Positions 45,114-53,533 of a stretch of 64,000 nucleotides of DNA are shown here, in pieces. The notes under the pieces were generated by a model. It did no database searches. It saw only the letters and a program-made list of their open reading frames with translations, and was not told the origin of the DNA. The stretch lies in the NCBI RefSeq assembly GCF_003862495.1, contig NZ_RRCH01000003.1:124001-188000 (forward strand), in the 5' to 3' direction. Source of the DNA: Halocatena pleomorpha (lineage in GTDB: Archaea; Halobacteriota; Halobacteria; Halobacteriales; Haloarculaceae). Position 1 is the stretch's first letter. Every line of letters starts with the position of its first letter. Made by a program: the position numbers and the translations under genes.

Positions 45114-45316
45114 ACAACGAACTCAGTGAATACCGGGCAGACGCCGGTTTGAGTCAAGCCGATCTCGCAGAGCGCGTCGGTGTCTCTCGTCAGACGATCA
45201 ACGCTATCGAGCGCGAACGGTACGATCCCTCGCTTGAACTCGCGTTCGAGCTGTCCGATCATTTTGACTGTCTGATCGAGGATCTCTTCGATCCGGAATC
45301 GGAGGAGGATGGATGA
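45110..45316 (+). CDS. small XRE-family regulator
   Basis: 68 residues, a single HTH_3 domain: Y-R-A-D-A-G-L-S-Q-A-D-L-A-E-R-V-G-V-S-R-Q-T-I-N near residues 7-30, E-R-E-R-Y-D-P-S-L-E near 38, and acidic tail. These minimal YozG-like regulators sit with DUF2178-type membrane proteins in many prokaryotes. It overlaps its neighbours by 4 bp on each side, so the three genes form one operon. Confidence 0.92.
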   Translation: MNNELSEYRADAGLSQADLAERVGVSRQTINAIERERYDPSLELAFELSDHFDCLIEDLFDPESEEDG

Positions 45317-46023
45317 CTAAACTCACACGTGATGCGGATCCCCTGCCGACGCTTGCCTTCGGTGTTGTTATCGCATGGATTGCTCTGGAACTGCTGTTGC
45401 GGCGAGGCGTCGTTTCTGTCGTGGCTTCCACAATCGGTTTCGGCTTCACAGCCGATTGGATCATTCTTCTCATTGGATTTCCAGCGATGGCTGCCGTACT
45501 CTCAGCGGTTGCACTCCGAGCCGGACACGACGTACGACTGTGGGAATACGAGTGGTCGTTTCGGGCAGTCGTTGCTGGCTTAGTGGGTGTTGTCATCGCT
45601 CTCATTATAATGGCAATTACCAGTCAGATCGACGCTACTCTGTTCGGATTGGGAGAGACTAGTGTCACCGTTGGTGACGCAGTTGGCAAAGTGCTCCGCA
45701 GGACACCACTGCTGGCGGTGGTGTTTCTTCTCGGAAACGGTGTAGCCGTCCCAATCGCTGAGGAGCAGGTGTGGCGCGCCGTCGTCCAGTCCGAACTTGT
45801 TGCCGGTTGGGGAGCGGTAGCCGGCATACTACTCACAGCGATTCTCTTCGCGTTGAAACACGTCGTCGTGGATCTGTCAATCGCGCGGCTCACAACGCTT
45901 CTCGCGCTCGGTCTCGTGTTCGGAGTGCTCCGCCACCGGTACGGAACCGTCAGCAGCGTCCTCACGCACATCGGAGTGAATGTCTTCAGCACCGCATCGA
46001 TCGTACTGCTCGCGTTGGTGTAG
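45313..46023 (+). CDS. CPBP family intramembrane protein
   Basis: 236 residues with about seven helices. CPBP motifs: E150-E151-x3-R155 in I-A-E-E-Q-V-W-R, H183 in L-K-H-V-V-V-D and a terminal H-I-G-V-N. The third gene of the operon with the DUF2178-like protein and the XRE regulator, translationally overlapping. Together they could form a membrane stress or self-immunity switch; the link is inferred from layout only. Confidence 0.87.
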   Translation: MTKLTRDADPLPTLAFGVVIAWIALELLLRRGVVSVVASTIGFGFTADWIILLIGFPAMAAVLSAVALRAGHDVRLWEYEWSFRAVVAGLVGVVIALIIMAITSQIDATLFGLGETSVTVGDAVGKVLRRTPLLAVVFLLGNGVAVPIAEEQVWRAVVQSELVAGWGAVAGILLTAILFALKHVVVDLSIARLTTLLALGLVFGVLRHRYGTVSSVLTHIGVNVFSTASIVLLALV

Positions 46024-46086
46024 TTTCCACTTCAAAGCCGAAGTTACATGTAAGCGTGGATTCGACAGTATAGTATCGATCACGCA

Positions 46087-46908
46087 ATGGATCGCCCGAC
46101 TGCTGTGCTTTCGGTGGATATGGAATGGTTCACCCACATTCCGGCGTACCGGAACGCCCGCGGATCGACGACGGATACCGATATCGGTCGTTCGGGTGTT
46201 GAGTTGCTGCTAGAACTGTTCGGGGAGGGGGACGCCACCTCAACGTTTTTCGTTGTCGCGGAAATTGCAGAGCACGCCCCGGAACTCCTCACGCGCGTCG
46301 TGGAGTCCGGCCATGAGGTCGGGTCACACACGCACAACCACGTTCACCTCACAGAAGTAGATGAAACCGAACGTCACGAGGAACTCCAGGCTTCACGAAA
46401 AACGCTTGAAGACGCAACGGGCGCGTCGGTTACGGGGTTCCGCGCGCCGTCGTTCGACACCGCACACGATCATTTCGAGACACTCGATGCGACCGGTTAC
46501 GAATACGATTCGAGCGTCGTACCGTGCCGGTCGATTCCCGGGTGGTACGGCGGCGATCACACCGTTCAGCGACCCGTCCCGGCCGATCAGGCCGTGGACG
46601 GCGCACCATCGTCGATCACGGAGCTACCGGTCGCTGTCATGCCCGGACTCCGGCTACCACTGACTGGGACGTGGCTTCGGTTTTTCGGCGTCAGATACGT
46701 ACTGTGGGGAATGCGGCTCCTTTCCCGTCGGGGGATCACGCCGATCCTGTACGTTCATCCGTGGGAGTTGGTGGATCTGCCTGCTGTCGATGGCGTTCCT
46801 AGGCGTGTGTACTGGCGCACTGGCGAATGGATGCGACAGGCGATCACGAGGATCCTCGACTCACGCTTTGGATTCGTCCCGATGCGGTCGCTCACCACCG
46901 CCGACTGA
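46087..46908 (+). CDS. polysaccharide deacetylase (NodB family)
   Basis: 273 residues. NodB motif 1 is S-V-D-M-E-W with D11, motif 2 is H81-T-H-N-H85, and motif 3 includes R-A-P-S-F near residue 118. It removes acetyl groups from an N-acetylated sugar or related substrate. No signal peptide is visible, so it should act in the cytoplasm or on a lipid-linked intermediate. It ends 6 bases before the convergent sulfatase stop. Confidence 0.9.
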   Translation: MDRPTAVLSVDMEWFTHIPAYRNARGSTTDTDIGRSGVELLLELFGEGDATSTFFVVAEIAEHAPELLTRVVESGHEVGSHTHNHVHLTEVDETERHEELQASRKTLEDATGASVTGFRAPSFDTAHDHFETLDATGYEYDSSVVPCRSIPGWYGGDHTVQRPVPADQAVDGAPSSITELPVAVMPGLRLPLTGTWLRFFGVRYVLWGMRLLSRRGITPILYVHPWELVDLPAVDGVPRRVYWRTGEWMRQAITRILDSRFGFVPMRSLTTAD

Positions 46909-46914
46909 TCGGTG

Positions 46915-48066
46915 TCACCCTGCGTCCGTATAACCGAGGTTCCGAAGCCGCTGTTCGATTTCGGGGGACACGTCCGATCGGCTCGCTTGCGCCTGCCCTG
47001 CGTCGCTTTCGAGAGAAACGTCGGCGTCTTGCGCGACCAGCTTTTTTTCGCCGTCTTGGACGGCTACCGTCGCCCTCTCGTGCCACGGGGCAACCGTGAT
47101 CAGCGTTTCAGAGCCGCCGTCTGTAAGCCGCCGTCCGTGCCAATCATCGGGAACGTCACCGCCAACGTGGTCAACGATCGTCGGTGCGATGTCGAGTGCG
47201 CTAAACCGCTCCGGCGGCTCGACATCGAACCCATCCATCACGACCGGCACCTCGATCAGCGTGTCGACGACTCGTCGACGGAAACCCTGGTGGTAGAAGT
47301 ATCCCTCTTCACCGAGTTCGTCGCCGTGATCGGACGTGAATACGAACGCCGGCTCGGTGTCGATCTCGGTGAGCAACCGCTCGATCTCGTTGTCGACCCG
47401 ACCGATCGCGTCCCGATAGTATCCATCTATTTCCTCGATCTCCTCGTCACTGACAGAAACCGATCGGAGCAGTCCCTCGTTGCCCGACGCCCCGGCACGC
47501 CGGTCGAGCTCCTTCGGAAGCGCTTGGGAGCCGGTGCCATACGGACGGTGGCTTTCCATCAGATGCACCCAGAGAAAGCGGGGTGATGCGGCCTCGTTGA
47601 ACCGCTCGATCGCCATATCGATCACTTCTTCGTCGCTCGGGATGCCCGACAACACTGCTTCCATCGGAACTAGTCGCCGGTACAGCCGCCGTACCGAATC
47701 GAATCGGCCGAGCGACTCCCGGAGCCAACTCCGTCTGTTTTTGAGCGGGTTGTCGCCTCCCCCCTCACTGAACGTCTCATACGCGTCGAAGCCGTCCCCG
47801 AATCCGAAGGCCGGATCGGTTTGTGGCGTCGGAGCTAACCCGATACAGGTGTATCCTTCGTCGCGTAACACACTCGGAAGCGTCGGCCCGGCGATCCGTG
47901 ATTCGACCGCGGACACCAAACTCGATGAAAGCAACCCTGCAATGCTCGGCCGGGTGTAGTGAGCGGCCGTCACGCCGGTCTGTGAACCGAACGATGAAAC
48001 GAACTCCATCTCGTCGACGTGATCGTATCGCACCGAATCAGCGGTCACGAGAACGATGTCATTCAT
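46915..48066 (-). CDS. sulfatase-like hydrolase
   Basis: 383 residues from ATG 48066; the longer upstream frame lacks the family start. V-L-V-T-A-D-S-V-R-Y-D-H supplies the first metal Asp, and F-T-S-D-H-G-D-E-L-G-E-E the second metal cluster. The sulfatase Cys/Ser-x-P-x-R motif at the usual place reads T-R-P-S-I, without a Cys, so it may be a phosphodiesterase- or phosphoglycerol-transferase-like member. The C-terminal L-R-N-L-G-Y-T is typical of haloarchaeal homologues. Confidence 0.85.
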   Translation of the reverse strand: MNDIVLVTADSVRYDHVDEMEFVSSFGSQTGVTAAHYTRPSIAGLLSSSLVSAVESRIAGPTLPSVLRDEGYTCIGLAPTPQTDPAFGFGDGFDAYETFSEGGGDNPLKNRRSWLRESLGRFDSVRRLYRRLVPMEAVLSGIPSDEEVIDMAIERFNEAASPRFLWVHLMESHRPYGTGSQALPKELDRRAGASGNEGLLRSVSVSDEEIEEIDGYYRDAIGRVDNEIERLLTEIDTEPAFVFTSDHGDELGEEGYFYHQGFRRRVVDTLIEVPVVMDGFDVEPPERFSALDIAPTIVDHVGGDVPDDWHGRRLTDGGSETLITVAPWHERATVAVQDGEKKLVAQDADVSLESDAGQAQASRSDVSPEIEQRLRNLGYTDAG

Positions 48067-48210
48067 TGGTCTATACCGATCCCTAGCGTGAAATACGTCT
48101 TGGGATTCACGATCGGACCGCAGTCCGACAGAATCATACCAATCACGCGCACTGACGTGAAAGACGGAGGAGACATACCGATCAGGGATCGTGTTGTCAG
48201 TGAACAACGA

Positions 48211-49194
48211 ATGCGTTGGCAAGCTTCGTTTCGATCGATTGGTGCGTTCACGAGCAAATACTTCGTTGTCTGGGTTGCGATCGTCGTTCCGATCGCGTTG
48301 TATTCCCCACAGACGTTCACACCGATCGCGGCGTACATCACGCCGCTTTTGGGGATCATCATGCTCGGGATGGGACTGACGCTGACGCCCGCGGATTTCC
48401 GCCGGGTTGGAGAGCGACCACGGGACGTGTTTGTGGGTGCGATGAGTCAGTGGTTTTTGATGCCGACGTTTGCGGTCGTTCTCGTCGGATTGCTCGGACT
48501 GCCGGACGAAGTCGGGTTGGGGCTGCTTCTCCTCGGTGTGGCTCCGGGAGGCACCGCCTCGAACGTGATGACGTATCTCGGCAAGGGTGATGTCGCACTC
48601 TCGGTGACGATCACCTCGGTCACGACGCTCGCCGCGCCGCTCGCGATGCCGGCGTGGATCGTGGTGCTCGCAGGCGAGTCAGTTTCTGTCACGTTCGGGC
48701 AGATGGCTGGGTCAATCGTCCAGATTGTCCTGCTGCCGGTCATCGTAGGGGTGGTGCTACGTGTGGCACTCGACAGATACACCCCGACCGTCGCCTCGAT
48801 CGGGCTTTCGATCTTCCCAGCGATCAGCGTGGTCACGATCGTCGGCATCGTCGCGGCCATCGTGGCGGTCAATACGGAGACGATTCTCACCACCGGAGGC
48901 ATGGTGTTTCTTGCGGTCGTTTTACACAACGCGCTTGGTTTGGCTGGCGGCTACGCCGTCGGCCACGCGTCCGGAATGGATGTAGATCGGGCACGAGCGT
49001 GTGCGTTCGAAGTCGGTCTCCAAAACAGCGGACTCGCGGTAGCGCTCGCGGGCGAGTTCTTCGGCTCGCCTGCAGTCGCTTTGATCCCAGCGCTGTTCAG
49101 CGTCTGGCACAACGTCTCTGGGCCGGCGCTCGCGACGTTGTTCGTGCGGCGCAGCGACGATTCCGCTGATCACGTCCTGACCCCTAGCGACTAG
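48211..49194 (+). CDS. bile acid:sodium symporter family transporter
   Basis: 327 residues from ATG 48211, with ten or so helices. Family hallmarks: G-M-G-L-T-L-T-P-A-D-F near residue 50, V-A-P-G-G-T-A-S-N near 115, the crossing-helix region, and E-V-G-L-Q-N-S-G-L-A near 270. The BASS family co-transports sodium with organic anions such as pantothenate, pyruvate or sulfonates; substrate unknown. It is divergent from the sulfatase, 144 bp apart. Confidence 0.9.
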   Translation: MRWQASFRSIGAFTSKYFVVWVAIVVPIALYSPQTFTPIAAYITPLLGIIMLGMGLTLTPADFRRVGERPRDVFVGAMSQWFLMPTFAVVLVGLLGLPDEVGLGLLLLGVAPGGTASNVMTYLGKGDVALSVTITSVTTLAAPLAMPAWIVVLAGESVSVTFGQMAGSIVQIVLLPVIVGVVLRVALDRYTPTVASIGLSIFPAISVVTIVGIVAAIVAVNTETILTTGGMVFLAVVLHNALGLAGGYAVGHASGMDVDRARACAFEVGLQNSGLAVALAGEFFGSPAVALIPALFSVWHNVSGPALATLFVRRSDDSADHVLTPSD

Positions 49195-49275
49195 TTGTCT
49201 GGCGCGATCGTTCGTGCTTAATCCCCGGATATAACCGGGGAAACGTTCCCCCTCTCGGGAGACGAAGACAGACCA

Positions 49276-51804
49276 ATGAGCGACGCGATGCCGCCAGTCG
49301 AGTTGCTGACTGACGCGTACAACGTCACCCACGTTTACGTCGATGACACCGAGGGGTACGTCGATGAAGACGAGCTGTACGCCCTCTCGTACGCGAACGG
49401 GTACGTGCAAGCGCGCGATCGACTGTTCGAGATGGACGCGTTGCGCCACATCGGCTACGGTGACAGCGCCAGCGTGCTCGGGCCGATGCAGCTCCAATCG
49501 GACGTGCAGGTCCGGCGCGATCTCTACACACGCGAGGAACTCACCGCCCAGTACGAGACCGCGAGCACCACTGTGCAGGTGTCGCTGCAAGGGTTTGCCG
49601 ACGGCGTGAACCGACAGCTCATAGAGCGTCTCGTGGACCGGGATCTCCCGGCTGAATTCATCGCCCTAGGGCATTCTCCTGAACCGTGGTCACCGACCGA
49701 CAGCGTCGCGGTGATAGCGTACATGATCGGCTACTTCGGTGTTGACGGCGGCACGGAGCTGAAAAACGCGGAGACGTTCGCCCAACTGATCGACAGCCTT
49801 GATGGTGAACGAGCGGCCTACGAGGCGTACGAGGATCTGAACTGGTTGTCGGTCCCCGAAAACCACTACACCACGATCGACGACGCGGAGCTGACGGTTG
49901 CGGGCGGTGAATCGGTTCCCAACTACGACACCGTTCCCGACGAACAGATAGCGCTCACCCACGCCGCGACTGACACAACACCTTGGGGTGTCGATAGCGA
50001 CGTGCTTGATGGAGCCACCCCATCAGTCCGTCGGGCGATCGGCGCGCTCTCGGGCTTCCGGTGGGGCAGCAACGCGCTCGCTGTGGATGGAGACCACACC
50101 GAAACGGACACGCCGATGCTGTTCGGTGGGCCACAGATGGGCTATTTCGAGCCGCCAGTGATTCACGAGATCGGGCTACACGGCGCGGGGTTCGACGTTT
50201 CAGGGGTTGGCGTCGTCGGTACGCCCGGTGTGGTCATCGGGCGAACGCCCGAGTTCGCGTGGAGCGTCACCAGCGGCTACGACGATCAGGTCGACACGAT
50301 CGCCGTTGAACTCCATCCTGAAGACCGGCACCGATACCGGTGGAACGGGGAGTGGCGACGGATGGAGACCGAAACGGTCGTTCACCGTCCGTCGGTGCTC
50401 GGTGCACTCGGCAACGGTGATCGACCCCAAGGCGCTGTCGAACAGGAGATCGCCCGCATCGAAGAACGTGGGGATTCGATGCCCGTCATCGCGTGGAATC
50501 CTGACGAACGGATCGCGTGGTGTCAACGCACCACAACGCGCGGGGACGAGCTGGCTGGCGTGTTCCAGTGGGCCGAACTCGGTCGACAAGACAGTTTCGA
50601 GGAGTTCGAAACCCAGCTCGCGGAGTTCCCGTTCACGTTCAACTTCATCTACGCCGATGAGGAAGAGATCGCGTACGTTCACACTGGATCGGTCCCGGAT
50701 CGAAACGACGCGCTCGATCACCGGTTCCCTGCGCCCGGCTCGACCCACCGCTGGGAGTCGATCACTACCGGAACCGGTCTCACGATGTCCGTTCGAGATC
50801 CTGAGCAGGGATACATCGCCCAGTGGAACAACGCACCGGTCGCGGGGTGGCGAGCCGGTGACGTTGCGGGGCGCTGGGGATCGATCCACCGCGTCGAACT
50901 GCTCGACCGGGTGACTCAGGACGCCATCGATGACGGTCCGCTCTCGATCGATGATCTCGCGGGGATCGTTCGAAACGCCGCAACCCGGAGTCCGATCGCA
51001 AACGCGACGACTCCGGCGTTCATCGACGCGGCTCGTGAGGCGGGGCTGGACGCACTCAGCGATGAACTCGAACAGTGGGCGAACGAAGCGTACACGTGGC
51101 ACACCGAAAACGGTCGCCACCATCCCGGGGTCGCCATTTGGGAAACGGTTCGTCGAGAGCTACAGGAACTCGCGTTCGAGAAGGAACTCGGGGATCTCGT
51201 GCCACCGCTCCAGTTCAATCCGCCGACGGACATTGATCTCGACAAAAACGAGGATCCTCACGCCGGCGACCACGGCCGGGCGTTGCGGGACGTAACCCTC
51301 ATCGACGCGCTTGCCGAACGCACGAATCACGAGTGGCTCGGTGAGACGCCTACCGACACCGTCCGGACGGCGGTCGAACGCGCGCGAAACAGCTTAGCCG
51401 ATCGATTCGGTACCGACGATCCGACGGCGTGGCGGATGGACGGACGAACGACTGGCTTTAAGACTATCTCTGCGGCGGACGGACCAGAGATCGGTCTCGT
51501 TAATCGTGGGAGCTGGAACTTCCTCGTATCGTTGGACACTGGTGCTGGCCGATCAATCCTTCCGCCCGGAAATTCAGGACATCTCTCTGTCGGTGAACTT
51601 ATCGGGACAGTTAGGGGATCACCACCGGACCGGCTCACCGACCAGCTCGAACTGTACGAACGGTTCGAATACAAGCCGTTCCCAGTCGAACGAGCGGCTG
51701 TCGCGGATAACGCTTGTCACCAAGACACACTCTCTGTAGTGCGCCAGTCGGGTATCAACGGTCAGGCGTTCGCGCTGCTCACCCGATGGCTCCGACGGCA
51801 GTAG
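49276..51804 (+). CDS. penicillin acylase family protein (Ntn hydrolase)
   Basis: 842 residues. The autocatalytic cleavage site is W-G-S-N-A-L-A-V-D-G with nucleophile Ser265, which becomes the N-terminus of the beta chain. The spacer before it is about 70 residues after the alpha chain. The beta chain shows G-G-P-Q-M-G-Y, typical of cephalosporin/penicillin acylases and quorum-signal acylases. No Tat or Sec signal is visible, unlike many exported members, so it could be cytoplasmic. It hydrolyses amides of unknown type. Confidence 0.9.
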   Translation: MSDAMPPVELLTDAYNVTHVYVDDTEGYVDEDELYALSYANGYVQARDRLFEMDALRHIGYGDSASVLGPMQLQSDVQVRRDLYTREELTAQYETASTTVQVSLQGFADGVNRQLIERLVDRDLPAEFIALGHSPEPWSPTDSVAVIAYMIGYFGVDGGTELKNAETFAQLIDSLDGERAAYEAYEDLNWLSVPENHYTTIDDAELTVAGGESVPNYDTVPDEQIALTHAATDTTPWGVDSDVLDGATPSVRRAIGALSGFRWGSNALAVDGDHTETDTPMLFGGPQMGYFEPPVIHEIGLHGAGFDVSGVGVVGTPGVVIGRTPEFAWSVTSGYDDQVDTIAVELHPEDRHRYRWNGEWRRMETETVVHRPSVLGALGNGDRPQGAVEQEIARIEERGDSMPVIAWNPDERIAWCQRTTTRGDELAGVFQWAELGRQDSFEEFETQLAEFPFTFNFIYADEEEIAYVHTGSVPDRNDALDHRFPAPGSTHRWESITTGTGLTMSVRDPEQGYIAQWNNAPVAGWRAGDVAGRWGSIHRVELLDRVTQDAIDDGPLSIDDLAGIVRNAATRSPIANATTPAFIDAAREAGLDALSDELEQWANEAYTWHTENGRHHPGVAIWETVRRELQELAFEKELGDLVPPLQFNPPTDIDLDKNEDPHAGDHGRALRDVTLIDALAERTNHEWLGETPTDTVRTAVERARNSLADRFGTDDPTAWRMDGRTTGFKTISAADGPEIGLVNRGSWNFLVSLDTGAGRSILPPGNSGHLSVGELIGTVRGSPPDRLTDQLELYERFEYKPFPVERAAVADNACHQDTLSVVRQSGINGQAFALLTRWLRRQ

Positions 51805-51867
51805 TTCGAGACCGGGCCTAACCGGACCTGATCAGACCTAACGGGGACTGGCGGCTCAGGACTCCGA

Positions 51868-52278
51868 TTAAGAGGAAGTGACTGCTTGGTCCTCGCGCCC
51901 ACCGCTCACATAGAGGTACGCTGCGGCGACGATGAAGACGGCTTCGGCCGTTTTCGAGGCGATTGCGAGATTGTTGAGTGGGCCATCCATCACGAAGAAC
52001 GCGATGATTTGGGCGAGCGAGAACAGGATCGCAGCCGGATAGAATTCCCGTCGCCAGTACCGGGTCAGAAACACGCCGATCCCGCCGATGAACCCAAGCG
52101 CGGCCAGCACGAACAGGATTGCCTGCGTCGTATCGAACTCGATCACCACTGGAGTGAGCCACAGGTGAATGCCGGCTGAGACGAGTGCTGCGAGGATGGC
52201 TACGTACGGAGCGACACCCGACGGAAGCCCGGTGAACGTTGCTGATTTCCCTGTGGTAGCTGTTTGGCTATTAGACAT
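51868..52278 (-). CDS. four-helix haloarchaeal membrane protein
   Basis: 136 residues, helices at about 23-43, 52-73, 82-101 and 110-128. It has an A-G-I-H-L-W-L-T-P motif and R-Y-W-R-R-E-F loop. Such proteins are widespread in Halobacteria with no known function. It is divergent from the flippase-like gene at 52432 across 150 bp of AT-richer sequence. Confidence 0.7.
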   Translation of the reverse strand: MSNSQTATTGKSATFTGLPSGVAPYVAILAALVSAGIHLWLTPVVIEFDTTQAILFVLAALGFIGGIGVFLTRYWRREFYPAAILFSLAQIIAFFVMDGPLNNLAIASKTAEAVFIVAAAYLYVSGGREDQAVTSS

Positions 52279-52431
52279 GATCTAAATAACACACAGCCAC
52301 AGGAAATACGCTATCAAAGCGGCAGACACCACCGAAACCACACAACGAATATTCTCCTTCGCAATAGATCGGAACCGGAACAGCCGAGTAGTTCCTCCGA
52401 CCATCTCACGGATGAAGGGGACGATGATTGC

Positions 52432-53466
52432 ATGGGATTGATCTCGGGATCGAACTACCGGTGGCTGCTCAAACTGTTTCAGTACGCGCTCGGTGGGGCT
52501 GCATTGCTGTGGTTGGTTCTCAACGCCGAATGGGAACGCGTTCTGACAGTAATTGACGGAATACACTACGGCGTCGTGGTCGTGATTCTCGCTGCAAGTG
52601 TTGCAGAAACTCTCTCTCGGTTCTCGATGTGGCACGTGTTGCTCAACGGCATCAGCACAACACCGTTTTCTACCGCGGCGCGCACGACGCTGATCACCAA
52701 TTTCGTTAACCAGCTCCTCCCATCCCGCTTGTCTGGTCGATCGATCGCGCCCCTCGTTCTTCGTCATTACACCCGGCGTGACTGGAGCGAGGTCGTCACT
52801 ATCGCCGGCGTTCATACCGCGCTGTACGCCGTCTGTAACGGTCTCGTCGCGGCGATCGGACTCGCGCTGTTTGTGTCTGAATTTTCTCCCGGACTGTTGA
52901 TCGTGCTTGCCGGTTCGGTCGCGCTGTATCTCTTTGTCGGTATTGGTTCCTTGATCGCCGGCTGGCGATTCGACAGTGTCGGTCAGCTCGCCGGCGCCGC
53001 CCGTGAACGGGCCGAACGGATCCCGCTGGTGTCGAAAGGTCTCTCTGCGGTGGTGGGACGACTCCCATCGTTCAGCGACGGGATTACCGATGTGTTCGAC
53101 ACGCTGTTGACCGACTACCGTGTTATCGGGCTGTACGCCAGCGGATGGGTTGCGTCACGAATGGTCTTTCCAGGGGTGCGCGTGTGGTTGTTGCTGGACG
53201 CGCTCAATGTCGAATTCTCACCCGTGATGCTGCCGGTCGTGTTAGTGACGGCCTACAGCGTGACGTTGCTACCGATCACGCCCGGTGGAATCGGTGTGGC
53301 GGAAGCCTCGGCAACGCTCGTGTTCGGCGCGCTCGGCGTAGCTGAGCCGATCATCGCGCCGGTGATCCTCGTTGATCGCTTTCTCAGCGTATACCTTCCG
53401 TCGCTCGCTGGCTGGTATCCCGTGACGCGTCTCGATCTCACTGCGATCGCGACCGACGAACAGTAG
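52432..53466 (+). CDS. flippase-like (UPF0104/LPG synthase TM-type) membrane protein
   Basis: 344 residues from ATG 52432; the track before it is not coding. Eight to nine helices and motifs L-P-S-R-L-S-G-R near 95 and T-P-G-G-I-G-V-A-E-A near 290 match the lysylphosphatidylglycerol-synthase transmembrane/AglD C-terminal family, which moves or modifies lipid-linked molecules. It lies just before the phosphodiesterase gene on the same strand (67 bp), so the pair may be co-transcribed in envelope biosynthesis. Confidence 0.85.
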   Translation: MGLISGSNYRWLLKLFQYALGGAALLWLVLNAEWERVLTVIDGIHYGVVVVILAASVAETLSRFSMWHVLLNGISTTPFSTAARTTLITNFVNQLLPSRLSGRSIAPLVLRHYTRRDWSEVVTIAGVHTALYAVCNGLVAAIGLALFVSEFSPGLLIVLAGSVALYLFVGIGSLIAGWRFDSVGQLAGAARERAERIPLVSKGLSAVVGRLPSFSDGITDVFDTLLTDYRVIGLYASGWVASRMVFPGVRVWLLLDALNVEFSPVMLPVVLVTAYSVTLLPITPGGIGVAEASATLVFGALGVAEPIIAPVILVDRFLSVYLPSLAGWYPVTRLDLTAIATDEQ

Positions 53467-53533
53467 TCTGGGAGCGCGCTGCTGGCTCCTCGAAAAGGTA
53501 AGGACTATCACCAGGTGGCTGGTCGCAGTGGAT

